NCBI GenBank assembly: GCA_964565435.1
Contig: CAZMEY010000026.1
Location: forward strand, 1-10,567
Length of the DNA: 10,567 nt
Origin: JAQTTT01 sp964565435
GTDB lineage: Archaea > Nanobdellota > Nanobdellia > Tiddalikarchaeales > Tiddalikarchaeaceae
Reading direction: 5' to 3'
The notes below the pieces were generated by a model. It was not told where the DNA came from. It worked only from the letters and a program-made list of their open reading frames with translations, and searched no databases. Each line of letters opens with the position of its first letter. The first letter of the stretch is position 1. Both the position numbers and the translations under genes were made by a program. Shown here piece after piece: positions 1-5,129 of this stretch.

Positions 1-83
1 TTAATAAAGAAAAATTCAAAAATGTTTATATATAATGAACAACTTTAAAAAATTATGAAAAAGATAACTACACCCCTATTCTT

Positions 84-95
84 TTTTAAAATAAA
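84..95 (+). promoter_or_regulatory. TATA-like box upstream of the 64-aa gene
   Basis: An AT-only box (TTTTTTAAAATA-like) is centred about 54 nt before the ATG at 144. With the usual archaeal TATA-to-start distance of about 26 nt, transcription would begin near 115 and leave a leader of about 28 nt that carries an AGAGG element at 131-135, 8 nt before the ATG. The region is very AT-rich, so chance boxes are possible. Confidence 0.4.
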
Positions 96-143
96 AAGAT
101 TTTTAAGTAAAACAATATCTTTTCCTAAAGAGAGGCAAATATA

Positions 144-338
144 ATGACACTAAAAAATGTTAGATTGGGAAGAGCTGAAAAATTATCAGAAGCAACAAGA
201 AAAAAATTTGAATTACCTGAATCAGGATTAGTATTTATAGAAACACTTAACCCTGAATTAAAAGAAAATATAATTTCAGCTGAAAAAATAGGAGGATTAA
301 GAGGTTATTTACTCTCTAAAGGAGAATTTACAGAATAA
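144..338 (+). CDS. small protein of unknown function (64 aa)
   Basis: An ATG-started frame of 64 codons, preceded by AGAGG at 131-135 with 8-nt spacing, which supports the start. The product is mixed-charge, with an N-terminal basic stretch (residues 5-21, rich in K and R), then LPESGLVFIETLNPEL, and a C-terminal GGLRGYLLSKGE segment. It has no signal peptide or membrane segment. Codons are heavily A/T-ending (AAA, TTA, ATA), unlike the TTG/GTT/GCC-using genes from 3739 onward. It lies 19 nt upstream of a 172-aa frame on the same strand and is probably co-transcribed with it. I do not recognise the family. A small antitoxin partner to the next gene is conceivable but rests only on size and spacing. 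Confidence 0.65.
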   Translation: MTLKNVRLGRAEKLSEATRKKFELPESGLVFIETLNPELKENIISAEKIGGLRGYLLSKGEFTE

Positions 339-357
339 ATAATTTTTTTTATTTTTT

Positions 358-876
358 ATGATTACAATTATACCAGCATTAGAAATAATAAAAACAATGA
401 TTGATAAAAATATTGCTGGACATGACGCAGACCTTAGACGAAAATCTATTGATGAGGTTATTGACTTAATGAGTTTATCTGATGTTGATATACTACTTGA
501 AGGAAATTTATTTGATAAAATAACAACAAAATTAAGTTCTGATAAAAATAAAAAAGAAGATCAATCAATGATATTTTTATCTATTTGTAGAATTGATAAA
601 TCAACAATAGGAGTTAAAGGATATGATATTGAAAAATCAATTAATTGGATAGCTCAATCAGAAGCAAAATTAAGAAATATAATTATTTTAACAAATAATC
701 CTGCAACTTATTTATGTGAAATTAGTGACCCAGATTTAAATAAAGATAATAAAATTATTACAATATCTCCTGAAGAATTTATATCAAAGAGCAAAAGAGC
801 AAAATCATTATATTTAATGAAATTATTTCAAGCATTAGATTTAGCATTAAACGCCGTGTTTTTTTATGATCTTTAA
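358..876 (+). CDS. hypothetical protein, weakly PIN-like (172 aa)
   Basis: A frame of 172 codons starting at ATG 358, 19 T-rich nt after the previous stop, with no recognisable ribosome binding site. The C-terminal half reads IIILTNNPATYL (about 108-119) followed by a polar loop and KIITISPEEFIS (about 132-143). This resembles the end of PIN-domain proteins, where ILTNDP and a late ITPEEF strand recur. The N terminus (MITIIPALEIIKTMIDK) lacks the first catalytic Asp expected of an active PIN nuclease, so it would be a degenerate member if it belongs there. Codon use is extremely AT-rich like the preceding gene. A toxin-antitoxin pair is possible but unproven. The gene itself is likely real because of its length and balanced composition. 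Confidence 0.6.
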   Translation: MITIIPALEIIKTMIDKNIAGHDADLRRKSIDEVIDLMSLSDVDILLEGNLFDKITTKLSSDKNKKEDQSMIFLSICRIDKSTIGVKGYDIEKSINWIAQSEAKLRNIIILTNNPATYLCEISDPDLNKDNKIITISPEEFISKSKRAKSLYLMKLFQALDLALNAVFFYDL

Positions 877-997
877 ATAATAAAAAATACTATTTTATAT
901 CTCACTTTCTCTTTTCACTATTTATTCAATATCTTGTTTCTTTTTTCTGTTCGGGAAAGTGTGAGACTTGGGGAGTTTTGGTTCGCATCTTTTGAAT

Positions 998-1017
998 TAA
1001 TTACAATATAGTAAATA
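998..1017. repeat. 20-bp imperfect palindrome, TTAC-N6-GTAA type (copy 1)
   Basis: Arms TAATTAC and GTAAATA flank a six-base AT centre; six of seven arm positions are complementary. It shares its core with the palindromes at 1091-1110 and 2223-2242. It is a candidate operator, possibly for the winged-helix protein encoded at 1633-2259. Confidence 0.4.
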
Positions 1018-1075
1018 AATACTAAATCTTTTAATAAATTTATATCTATATAGACAAATTTTTCTTGTTTTTGAT

Positions 1076-1087
1076 GACTATATAGTC
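1076..1087. repeat. perfect 12-bp palindrome GACTATATAGTC
   Basis: The sequence is its own reverse complement. A related perfect 10-bp palindrome, TCTATATAGA, lies at 1045-1054. Both sit in the AT-rich block next to the TTAC-N6-GTAA palindromes, so together they form a compact cluster of potential protein-binding sites. Short AT palindromes can arise by chance in sequence this AT-rich. Confidence 0.35.
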
Positions 1088-1090
1088 AAT

Positions 1091-1110
1091 TATTTACCAT
1101 ATGGTTAATA
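1091..1110. repeat. 20-bp imperfect palindrome, TTAC-N6-GTAA type (copy 2)
   Basis: Arms TATTTAC and GTTAATA flank CATATG, with one mismatched arm pair. The first 12 bases (TATTTACCATAT) are identical to those of the copy at 2223-2242 inside the start of the winged-helix gene. Confidence 0.45.
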
Positions 1111-1632
1111 ATTCGAGGCAGACAAATAAAAAAAGCGCGTTTTTCGGACATATCTAAAGAGGTTAAATACCTAGCTAAAAGATGGCTAAAATAAACAATG
1201 ATATTGATTCGGGATTCTTTAGAATCCACTGAAAATAAGGTACAAAAAGGAGCTACTTATTAAGTATCTTTTTAGGGTTAAAATAGAGCTATTTTGGGAC
1301 CCATTTAAGTGGGCATGTTTTTGGGTCTATTTTTTGATGTTGAAAAACAGGATATACCTATTTTCCATAGTTGGAAAGTAAAACATGAAAATGGTAAAAG
1401 TGGTTTCGTCTCTACTTTTCTATAAAAGATATAGGGAGCTAATGATCTAGATAGCTGGCAAGCAACTATTCAAAGAACAGCCAAATTCTTTATATAAAAA
1501 GTCCGATATATATCCTGAGCTTTGCTGTTAGGTTTAAAGCTATTTTCAGCACCAAAAGATATCACTATTTAGTCACTTTTAAGGGAAAAAACGCTGATAA
1601 AACTTTTAATAATTTCTTAAAACTTTTAGTGC

Positions 1633-2259
1633 TTATTGTTTTTGTTCTACTGAGAAATAGATGAATTTTCCGTCAGTTTTTTTTCTAACCAAATTCATTG
1701 CATTTAATTTATTTAACCTTGAGCTTGCAGTGCTTCTGCTAATGCCCATTAATCTTGAAAGAGTGTCAGCTGTCTGCGGCCCCTTATCCCCCAATGCGCG
1801 GATTACCTCTTCATCCTTGATTGTTAATCCCTCTATATGCGTTATTGCCTGATCTATTTGCTCAGTATTGCCTCCTAAATCTATTATTTGGCTTCTTGAG
1901 CCTTTCAAAAGCCCTAAAATCTCATCTAAAAGGGTTAATTTTTCAAGCTTTTTATCCATTGAAGCCAAGATATCGCTTAATTGCTCCAATATTTGGGTGT
2001 TAATTACCTTTGCCTGGCTTAAAGGGTGCTCTGAGATGTTTTTAACGCTGTCCCCCCATACTTTTAGCAATGCCTGCGTGTCTGATAGGTCTTTTACAAC
2101 TATTTTTTGCTCAATTTTCTGCACAGTTGCTGTTGAAGGGGAAGATTCTTGAGAAACTGCTTGCTTTTTTTCTCGTTTTGCAGGCTTCTTTTCAGGTTTT
2201 TTAGCCTTTTTTTTATCGGATTTATTTACCATATTGTAAATAATATCTAGAAAGCCCAT
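1633..2259 (-). CDS. winged-helix DNA-binding protein with basic N-terminal tail (208 aa)
   Basis: Starts at ATG 2259 behind GGGGTG, about 5 nt upstream, an archaeal-type ribosome binding site. Residues 1-12 (MGFLDIIYNMVN) look like an amphipathic helix. Residues 14-32 are a Lys-rich disordered tail, residues 57-120 are predicted helical with heptad-like leucines (QILEQLSDILASMDKKLEKL), and residues 148-208 form a MarR/ArsR-style winged helix. In that domain the HTH is roughly TADTLSRLMGISRSTASSRL (163-182) and the wing is RKKTDGKFIYFSV. This predicts a dimeric transcription regulator or DNA-organising protein; the target is unknown. Its start codon is overlapped by a 39-codon heptad-repeat frame (2247-2366). 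A TTAC-N6-GTAA palindrome sits within codons 6-12, and related copies lie at 998 and 1091, so autoregulation is plausible but unproven. Confidence 0.8.
   Translation of the reverse strand: MGFLDIIYNMVNKSDKKKAKKPEKKPAKREKKQAVSQESSPSTATVQKIEQKIVVKDLSDTQALLKVWGDSVKNISEHPLSQAKVINTQILEQLSDILASMDKKLEKLTLLDEILGLLKGSRSQIIDLGGNTEQIDQAITHIEGLTIKDEEVIRALGDKGPQTADTLSRLMGISRSTASSRLNKLNAMNLVRKKTDGKFIYFSVEQKQ
2223..2242. repeat. 20-bp palindrome, TTAC-N6-GTAA type (copy 3, inside the regulator gene)
   Basis: Arms TATTTAC and GTAAATA are perfectly complementary around CATATT. The site lies in codons 6-12 of the winged-helix gene, 15-35 nt inside its start. Its arms match the copies at 998-1017 and 1091-1110, which suggests a common recognition site. 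Confidence 0.5.
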
Positions 2260-2366
2260 TTAGACACCCCAACACTTGTTGGCATATTGCCCAACACATC
2301 CAACATATTAGTCAACACTTCCAACATATCAATCAACACATTCAACATATTAGTCAACAGATTCAT
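2247..2366 (-). CDS. possible 39-aa heptad-repeat micropeptide overlapping the regulator start
   Basis: On the minus strand ATG 2366 opens a 39-codon frame ending at TAG (2249-2247), so it overlaps the first 13 nt of the winged-helix gene in another frame. Its body is a 7-residue repeat: MLNVLID, MLEVLTN, MLDVLGN, then a diverged MPTSVGV and a short tail. Hydrophobic residues at repeat positions 1, 2, 4 and 5 are constant, while positions 3, 6 and 7 vary among polar or small residues, as in an amphipathic helix or coiled coil. No ribosome binding site is obvious; AT-rich boxes lie at 2381-2390 and 2401-2410. The same DNA could instead be an untranslated 21-bp repeat array (two helical turns) acting as a binding site. 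Coding is therefore a hypothesis. Confidence 0.35.
   Translation of the reverse strand: MNLLTNMLNVLIDMLEVLTNMLDVLGNMPTSVGVSKWAF
2270..2354. repeat. 21-bp tandem repeat array (about four units)
   Basis: Read on the plus strand, units begin at 2270 (diverged, 22 bp), 2292, 2313 and 2334 (21 bp each), with a fifth unit started at 2355. The consensus is CAACACwTyCAACATAT followed by about four variable bases. Each unit holds two CAACA half-motifs. Partial copies recur at 2726-2750 and 3636-3652. The array lies directly upstream of the winged-helix gene, overlapping its ribosome binding site side. A 21-bp period fits both two DNA turns (iteron or operator array) and seven codons. Confidence 0.75.
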
Positions 2367-2787
2367 TATTTATAATTTTTACTATATAATCTATTAATTG
2401 GATATATTTAAACCAATATGTCGGAGGATTTTTGGAAAAAAAGCGCAAAAAAACGCACCAGAATATAGTGATTAAGTGAAAAGTGAGAGTGAGGTATATG
2501 ATAAAATCATTAAGTAACTATTTTTTAAAATTAACTGGCAATCAAAAACCCTTGTTGGCTAAAATAGGATAAAACTGCCTAAAATAGCCCTATATATCGG
2601 AAAGTGAGACATTGCGGATAATCCATAGCTATTTATTAAATATAGATTAATCATGCCAAGGAGTAGATCTAAAAAGAAGCAATTTTAGGCAGATATTGGC
2701 CAAAAAATAGGCAAAATAAACTCTTCCAACACATCAAACACATTCGTCAAATGGCATTTAAATGAAATTCCAGCCCTTTTTATTAAA
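2367..2787. other. 421-bp gene-poor stretch with promoter and repeat elements
   Basis: No frame longer than about 20 codons with start signals was found. The stretch holds TATA-like boxes around 2381-2412, the first AAGTGAG motif (near 2480), a perfect 24-bp repeat copy (2591-2614), and a pair of related CTAAAATAG phrases (about 2560-2590). A partial CAACA repeat (2726-2750) and a TATTAAA element just before 2788 follow. It probably contains the divergent promoters for the minus-strand regulator unit and the plus-strand 280-codon gene. Confidence 0.5.
2591..2614 (+). repeat. 24-bp direct repeat, copy A
   Basis: Composed of TATATATCGG followed by AAAGTGAGAC and ATTG. It is identical over 24 bases to copy B at 2815-2838, 224 bp downstream in the same orientation. 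Its TATATAT part could serve as a TATA box. A diverged version lies at 951-970. Confidence 0.8.
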
Positions 2788-3630
2788 TTGCATCCAAAAG
2801 CCCAAATAATCCATTATATATCGGAAAGTGAGACATTGATTAATTGGATAGATAAATATTTAAGGAGAATATTATTAAAAAAAATTGTGAAAGAAATGGG
2901 AAATATTGATATTTTATCAGGTTTTTCTTGGATTAGGTATGGCTTAAAGCCCCAATGCAATGCATTAATTGATTATTTGAAAAAGGGAGGCATTGATAAT
3001 AATTACTTGAGCAGTCATGAAAGTGAGGTTAAGGTGCTTGTTGGGGGAAATAGCGCTGGAAGCGATATCTGGCTTGGATTAAATCTTAAAAAATACTATG
3101 AAAAACAGGGTTTAGGCAAAAAAGTGAGGGTTGACACTTTTTTATATAATAGATTAGGAAAAAAGCTGAAAGTGAATATTGATAGGCATAATCATTATAA
3201 TATTAGCTCTTTGGATGAGTTGGCTGGGCTAATTAAGGAGAATAGATATTTGGTTGATTTTGTTGATTTTGATGGCACTTTGGCTGATTTTTGCCTGGGC
3301 AGAAGTGAGGATTTGAAGCTTAGGAGCAGATTATTGGTCCCTGAGATGAAAAGTGAGGGTTTGGATAAATTGGTTGGTCTTTTCTCTCTTGGTCCTAGGT
3401 GTAGCTATGCTGGGACTATGTATTTAGGGGATGTGTTTTTTTCTACATTGAAATTGAAGCCAAGGTTTGAGTGGCCGGAAAAAGAGAATAGCTTGAAGGC
3501 TTTTTTGGAAAGTGTGGGCAGCTTGCAAACCCAGTTGGTTATTACAAGTTTTAGCTGTTATGGTGGGATTTTGAATGCGATTAGGGATTCTAATGCTAAA
3601 GTGAGCATTAATAAGCCAATCTATTATTGA
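2788..3630 (+). CDS. hypothetical protein, longest frame 280 aa, start uncertain
   Basis: The longest open frame begins at TTG 2788 without a ribosome binding site; GTG 2887 and ATG 2896 (AAGGAG at 2862-2867) are better-supported alternatives giving 247 and 244 aa. A perfect intergenic 24-bp repeat recurs inside codons 10-17, which argues that the first part may be untranslated. I do not recognise the family. Visible segments are VKVLVGGNSAGSDIWLGL (81-98), a HAD-like motif VDFDGTLADF (159-168) and a late hydrophobic strand ending in Thr/Ser (QLVITSFSCYGG, 249-260). The order would fit HAD motifs I and II, but no acidic motif IV follows before the end, so HAD activity is doubtful. The gene contains six copies of AAGTGAG in different reading frames. 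Confidence 0.65.
   Translation: MHPKAQIIHYISESETLINWIDKYLRRILLKKIVKEMGNIDILSGFSWIRYGLKPQCNALIDYLKKGGIDNNYLSSHESEVKVLVGGNSAGSDIWLGLNLKKYYEKQGLGKKVRVDTFLYNRLGKKLKVNIDRHNHYNISSLDELAGLIKENRYLVDFVDFDGTLADFCLGRSEDLKLRSRLLVPEMKSEGLDKLVGLFSLGPRCSYAGTMYLGDVFFSTLKLKPRFEWPEKENSLKAFLESVGSLQTQLVITSFSCYGGILNAIRDSNAKVSINKPIYY
2815..2838 (+). repeat. 24-bp direct repeat, copy B
   Basis: Identical over 24 bases to copy A at 2591-2614. Flanks are also loosely similar (AAAAGCCC/AAATAGCCC before, GGATA-AT-rich after), suggesting a decayed duplication of a promoter-sized block. It lies within the first codons of the longest version of the 280-codon gene, so the real start is probably downstream. Confidence 0.8.
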
Positions 3631-3635
3631 GAGAG

Positions 3636-3652
3636 TCCAACACTTCCAACAC
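3636..3652. repeat. dispersed copy of the CAACAC-TTC-CAACA repeat
   Basis: CCAACACTTCCAACACA lies six bases after the stop of the 280-codon gene and matches a unit of the 21-bp array at 2313-2326 over 14 bases. Another partial copy is at 2726-2750, before that gene. The gene is thus bracketed by the same motif. Confidence 0.55.
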
Positions 3653-3708
3653 ATATATTGGTTTTTTTAAAAGTGTATGAGAAACAATGGGGTTTTTTCT
3701 CAAAAGAT

Positions 3709-3719
3709 TAATAAAATAT
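3709..3719 (+). promoter_or_regulatory. TATA box for a leaderless UPF0282 gene
   Basis: TTAATAAAATAT-like box centred about 25-26 nt upstream of ATG 3739. This is the expected archaeal TATA-to-transcription-start distance, so the mRNA would begin at or next to the ATG. It helps choose this ATG over the in-frame GTG at 3724. Confidence 0.55.
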
Positions 3720-3738
3720 CCGAGTGATTATTTGGTTT

Positions 3739-4614
3739 ATGAATGTTATTCCTTTATGCTTTGATAGTTTTGGAGTTAGGAGCAGCTGTTTTTTTGTGCA
3801 GTGCGAGGGCTTGAATATCTTGATTGACCCTAGTTTGGCTTTGGCGAATACCAGAAGGGGGATTTGCCCAACTGATGATGAGATGAATGCGTTTTTTGAT
3901 TACAAGAAAAGGATTGTTGATTTTGCCAAGAGAAGCGATATAATCATTGTTACCCATTATCATAATGGCCATTTTGTTTCAAGCCAGGATGAGGCTTTTG
4001 AAGAGGTTTATTCTAATAAGATTGTTTTATGTAAAGATAGGACTAAAAAGCTTGATTTGAATCAGAGGAATAAAGGCAAGGAGTTTGAAATTACTGTCAA
4101 GAAGATTTGCAAGGAGTATTTGGTTGGGGATTATAACTCTTTTAATTACAAAAATGCCAAGATAGAGTTTTCTGAGCCTGTTTGGCACGGCTCTGAGAGG
4201 AGCCAATACGGCTATGTTGTGATGGTTTCAATCACTGAGAAGAAGTTCAAGTTTATGTATTCAAGTGATGTCATGGGTCCTGTTTTGGAGTCCACTGCTG
4301 ATTTGATAATAAAATCAAATCCTGATTTGCTTTATTTGTGCAGCATTCCAACTCATTTATTGGGTTTTGAAATATCAACGGATAATCTATTAAATGCTGA
4401 AAAGAACTTGAAAAAAATCATTGATAAATCCAAAAATGTTAAAACAATTATTTATGACCATTATCTTTTAAGGGATTTGGATTATTTGAAGTATTTTTCC
4501 AAGTATAAGTCTTGGGCTAATGCCAAAAAAAAGCATTTTGTGACTGCTGCTGAGTTTTTGGGGCAACCTGTTAATCAGCTGGAAGCCAATAGGACTCTTC
4601 TTGCGTATCAATAA
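3739..4614 (+). CDS. metallo-beta-lactamase-fold protein, UPF0282 family (291 aa)
   Basis: ATG 3739 is preferred to the upstream in-frame GTG 3724 because UPF0282-type proteins begin close to IPL.S.GVRS and a TATA box sits about 26 nt upstream. Family landmarks, numbered from the ATG, are the N-terminal strand with FGVRSSCFF, ILIDPSLAL (27-35), the metal motif THYHNGH (72-78), WHGSER (149-154), YSSDVMGP (174-181), and a late YDHYLLRDLDYL (239-250). UPF0282 proteins are archaeal metallo-hydrolase-fold proteins of unproven substrate. The usual HxHxDH here reads HYHNGH: the Asp that normally binds the second metal is Gly, although the later His and Asp positions remain. It may bind one metal or have altered activity. 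It converges on the gene at 4646-5068 across an A/T-rich spacer. Confidence 0.88.
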   Translation: MNVIPLCFDSFGVRSSCFFVQCEGLNILIDPSLALANTRRGICPTDDEMNAFFDYKKRIVDFAKRSDIIIVTHYHNGHFVSSQDEAFEEVYSNKIVLCKDRTKKLDLNQRNKGKEFEITVKKICKEYLVGDYNSFNYKNAKIEFSEPVWHGSERSQYGYVVMVSITEKKFKFMYSSDVMGPVLESTADLIIKSNPDLLYLCSIPTHLLGFEISTDNLLNAEKNLKKIIDKSKNVKTIIYDHYLLRDLDYLKYFSKYKSWANAKKKHFVTAAEFLGQPVNQLEANRTLLAYQ

Positions 4615-4660
4615 AAAAAAAGCTAAAAAATAATAAAAAAAAGATTTATTTTTTCTTGGT
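4615..4660. terminator. convergent A/T-run terminator region
   Basis: Between the convergent stops lie runs of 9 and 8 A on the plus strand, which are U-runs for the minus-strand gene, and TTATTTTTTCTT just past 4645 for the plus-strand gene. Archaeal RNA polymerase terminates at oligo-T, so this short spacer probably ends transcription in both directions. Confidence 0.5.
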
Positions 4661-5068
4661 TGGTTGCTCTTTTTTCACTTCAAAATTGAATCCTGTTGAT
4701 GGAGGGAATCTCATTTTGTTGGTGAAAAATTGCATGTCATATATGCAGATTGTGTTTATTCCGTTAAGCAGCTCTTTTTCCATTTTGCTTGGAAGTTTTT
4801 TGTTTTTTTCCCACTGCTCTTTTGCTTCTTCAATCTCTTTTTCTTCGCCTTTAAGCAATAATTCTTCACTTATTAGAAATTGCCCTAATGGCTGGTCTTG
4901 TGAGTTTGAATATTTTGTCATCAATTTGCATTTCAAAAGCATGAATCCGTTTTTCTTGTCTTTCAAATCGCTTATTAAGACATTGTTCTGTATTTTTTCA
5001 AGCTTTAATTGCTCTTCTGTTTCAACCTTTAAGCTGAATTCAGCTATATTATTCGCTATTATTTGCAA
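4646..5068 (-). CDS. hypothetical protein, weakly SecB-like (140 aa), TTG start
   Basis: The start is TTG 5068, well supported by AAGGAGGTG at 5084-5076, a perfect anti-SD match 7 nt upstream. The predicted product has an N-terminal beta-rich part (NIAEFSLKVETEEQLKLEKI, residues 7-26, and LLKCKLMTKY, 44-53), an acidic helix (LLLKGEEKEIEEAKEQWEKNKKL, 70-92), and then a helix with INTICIYDMQFFTNKMRFPPSTGFNFEV (about 104-131). It ends in a Lys tail. A beta-rich front followed by a helix and FPP..xF.FE is reminiscent of SecB-like chaperone folds, but this is only a visual resemblance and I would not name it. It shares a 61-bp divergent promoter region with dtdA. The opposite-strand frame over the same bases is a low-complexity Ser/Phe shadow. 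Confidence 0.78.
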   Translation of the reverse strand: MQIIANNIAEFSLKVETEEQLKLEKIQNNVLISDLKDKKNGFMLLKCKLMTKYSNSQDQPLGQFLISEELLLKGEEKEIEEAKEQWEKNKKLPSKMEKELLNGINTICIYDMQFFTNKMRFPPSTGFNFEVKKEQPTKKK

Positions 5069-5075
5069 AGTCTGG

Positions 5076-5084
5076 CACCTCCTT
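5076..5084 (-). promoter_or_regulatory. perfect Shine-Dalgarno deciding a TTG start
   Basis: Read on the minus strand the bases are AAGGAGGTG, a nine-base complement of the archaeal 16S 3' end, placed 7 nt before TTG 5068. This is the strongest ribosome binding site in the window. It contrasts with the leaderless dtdA promoter facing it, whose TATA box (about 5099-5107) lies in the same 61-bp gap. Confidence 0.8.
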
Positions 5085-5098
5085 GTTCTTTAAAGAAG

Positions 5099-5123
5099 TT
5101 TTATAATATTGTGATTTAAAAAA
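5099..5123. promoter_or_regulatory. nested divergent TATA boxes (dtdA and the 140-aa gene)
   Basis: TTTTATAATATT at 5099-5110 is centred about 26 nt before dtdA ATG 5130, giving a leaderless transcript. ATTTAAAAAA at 5114-5123, read on the minus strand, would start transcription near 5092 and leave a leader of about 24 nt that contains the AAGGAGGTG site. The two promoters therefore cross each other in a 61-bp gap. Confidence 0.55.
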
Positions 5124-5129
5124 CTATTT

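Larger units (their letters stand above)
877..1632. other. 756-bp gene-poor stretch with hairpins and palindromes
   Basis: No convincing coding frame is present; frames read here are under about 25 codons and lack ribosome binding sites. Visible elements include CTCACTTTC (901-909) facing a GAAAGTGTGAG copy (954-964), two TTAC-N6-GTAA-type palindromes (998-1017 and 1091-1110), and a perfect 12-bp palindrome GACTATATAGTC (1076-1087). Further on are a short stem GGATTCT/AGAATCC (1212-1227), AAAATAG/CTATTTT (1280-1295) and CCCA/TGGG (1300-1313). No tRNA T-loop, RNase P or SRP RNA signature was recognised. It may hold an unrecognised structured RNA or regulatory DNA, or be decayed sequence. Confidence 0.5.

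Noticed and set aside
970..1000. A tRNA-like T-loop phrase (GGTTCGCATC)
   Set aside because: No acceptor, D or anticodon stems can be built around it.
1072..1087. A C-box (TGATGA) suggesting a C/D guide RNA
   Set aside because: No D box (CTGA) follows at a suitable distance, and the bases overlap a plain AT palindrome.
2270..2354. CRISPR array
   Set aside because: Units are contiguous 21-bp tandem repeats with no unique spacers and no cas genes.
2418..2468. A 16-codon frame beginning MSEDFWKKS after a TATA-like box
   Set aside because: Too short to support, with no ribosome binding site or recognisable product, although the TATA spacing is suggestive.
3424..3654. A 76-codon minus-strand frame starting in the CAACA repeat
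   Set aside because: It mirrors the end of the 280-codon gene and has no start signals; the product is compositionally unlike a real protein.
4656..5093. A 145-codon plus-strand frame
   Set aside because: It is the complement of the 140-aa minus-strand gene, is dominated by Ser/Phe/Leu low complexity, and lacks a ribosome binding site, whereas the minus frame has a perfect one.
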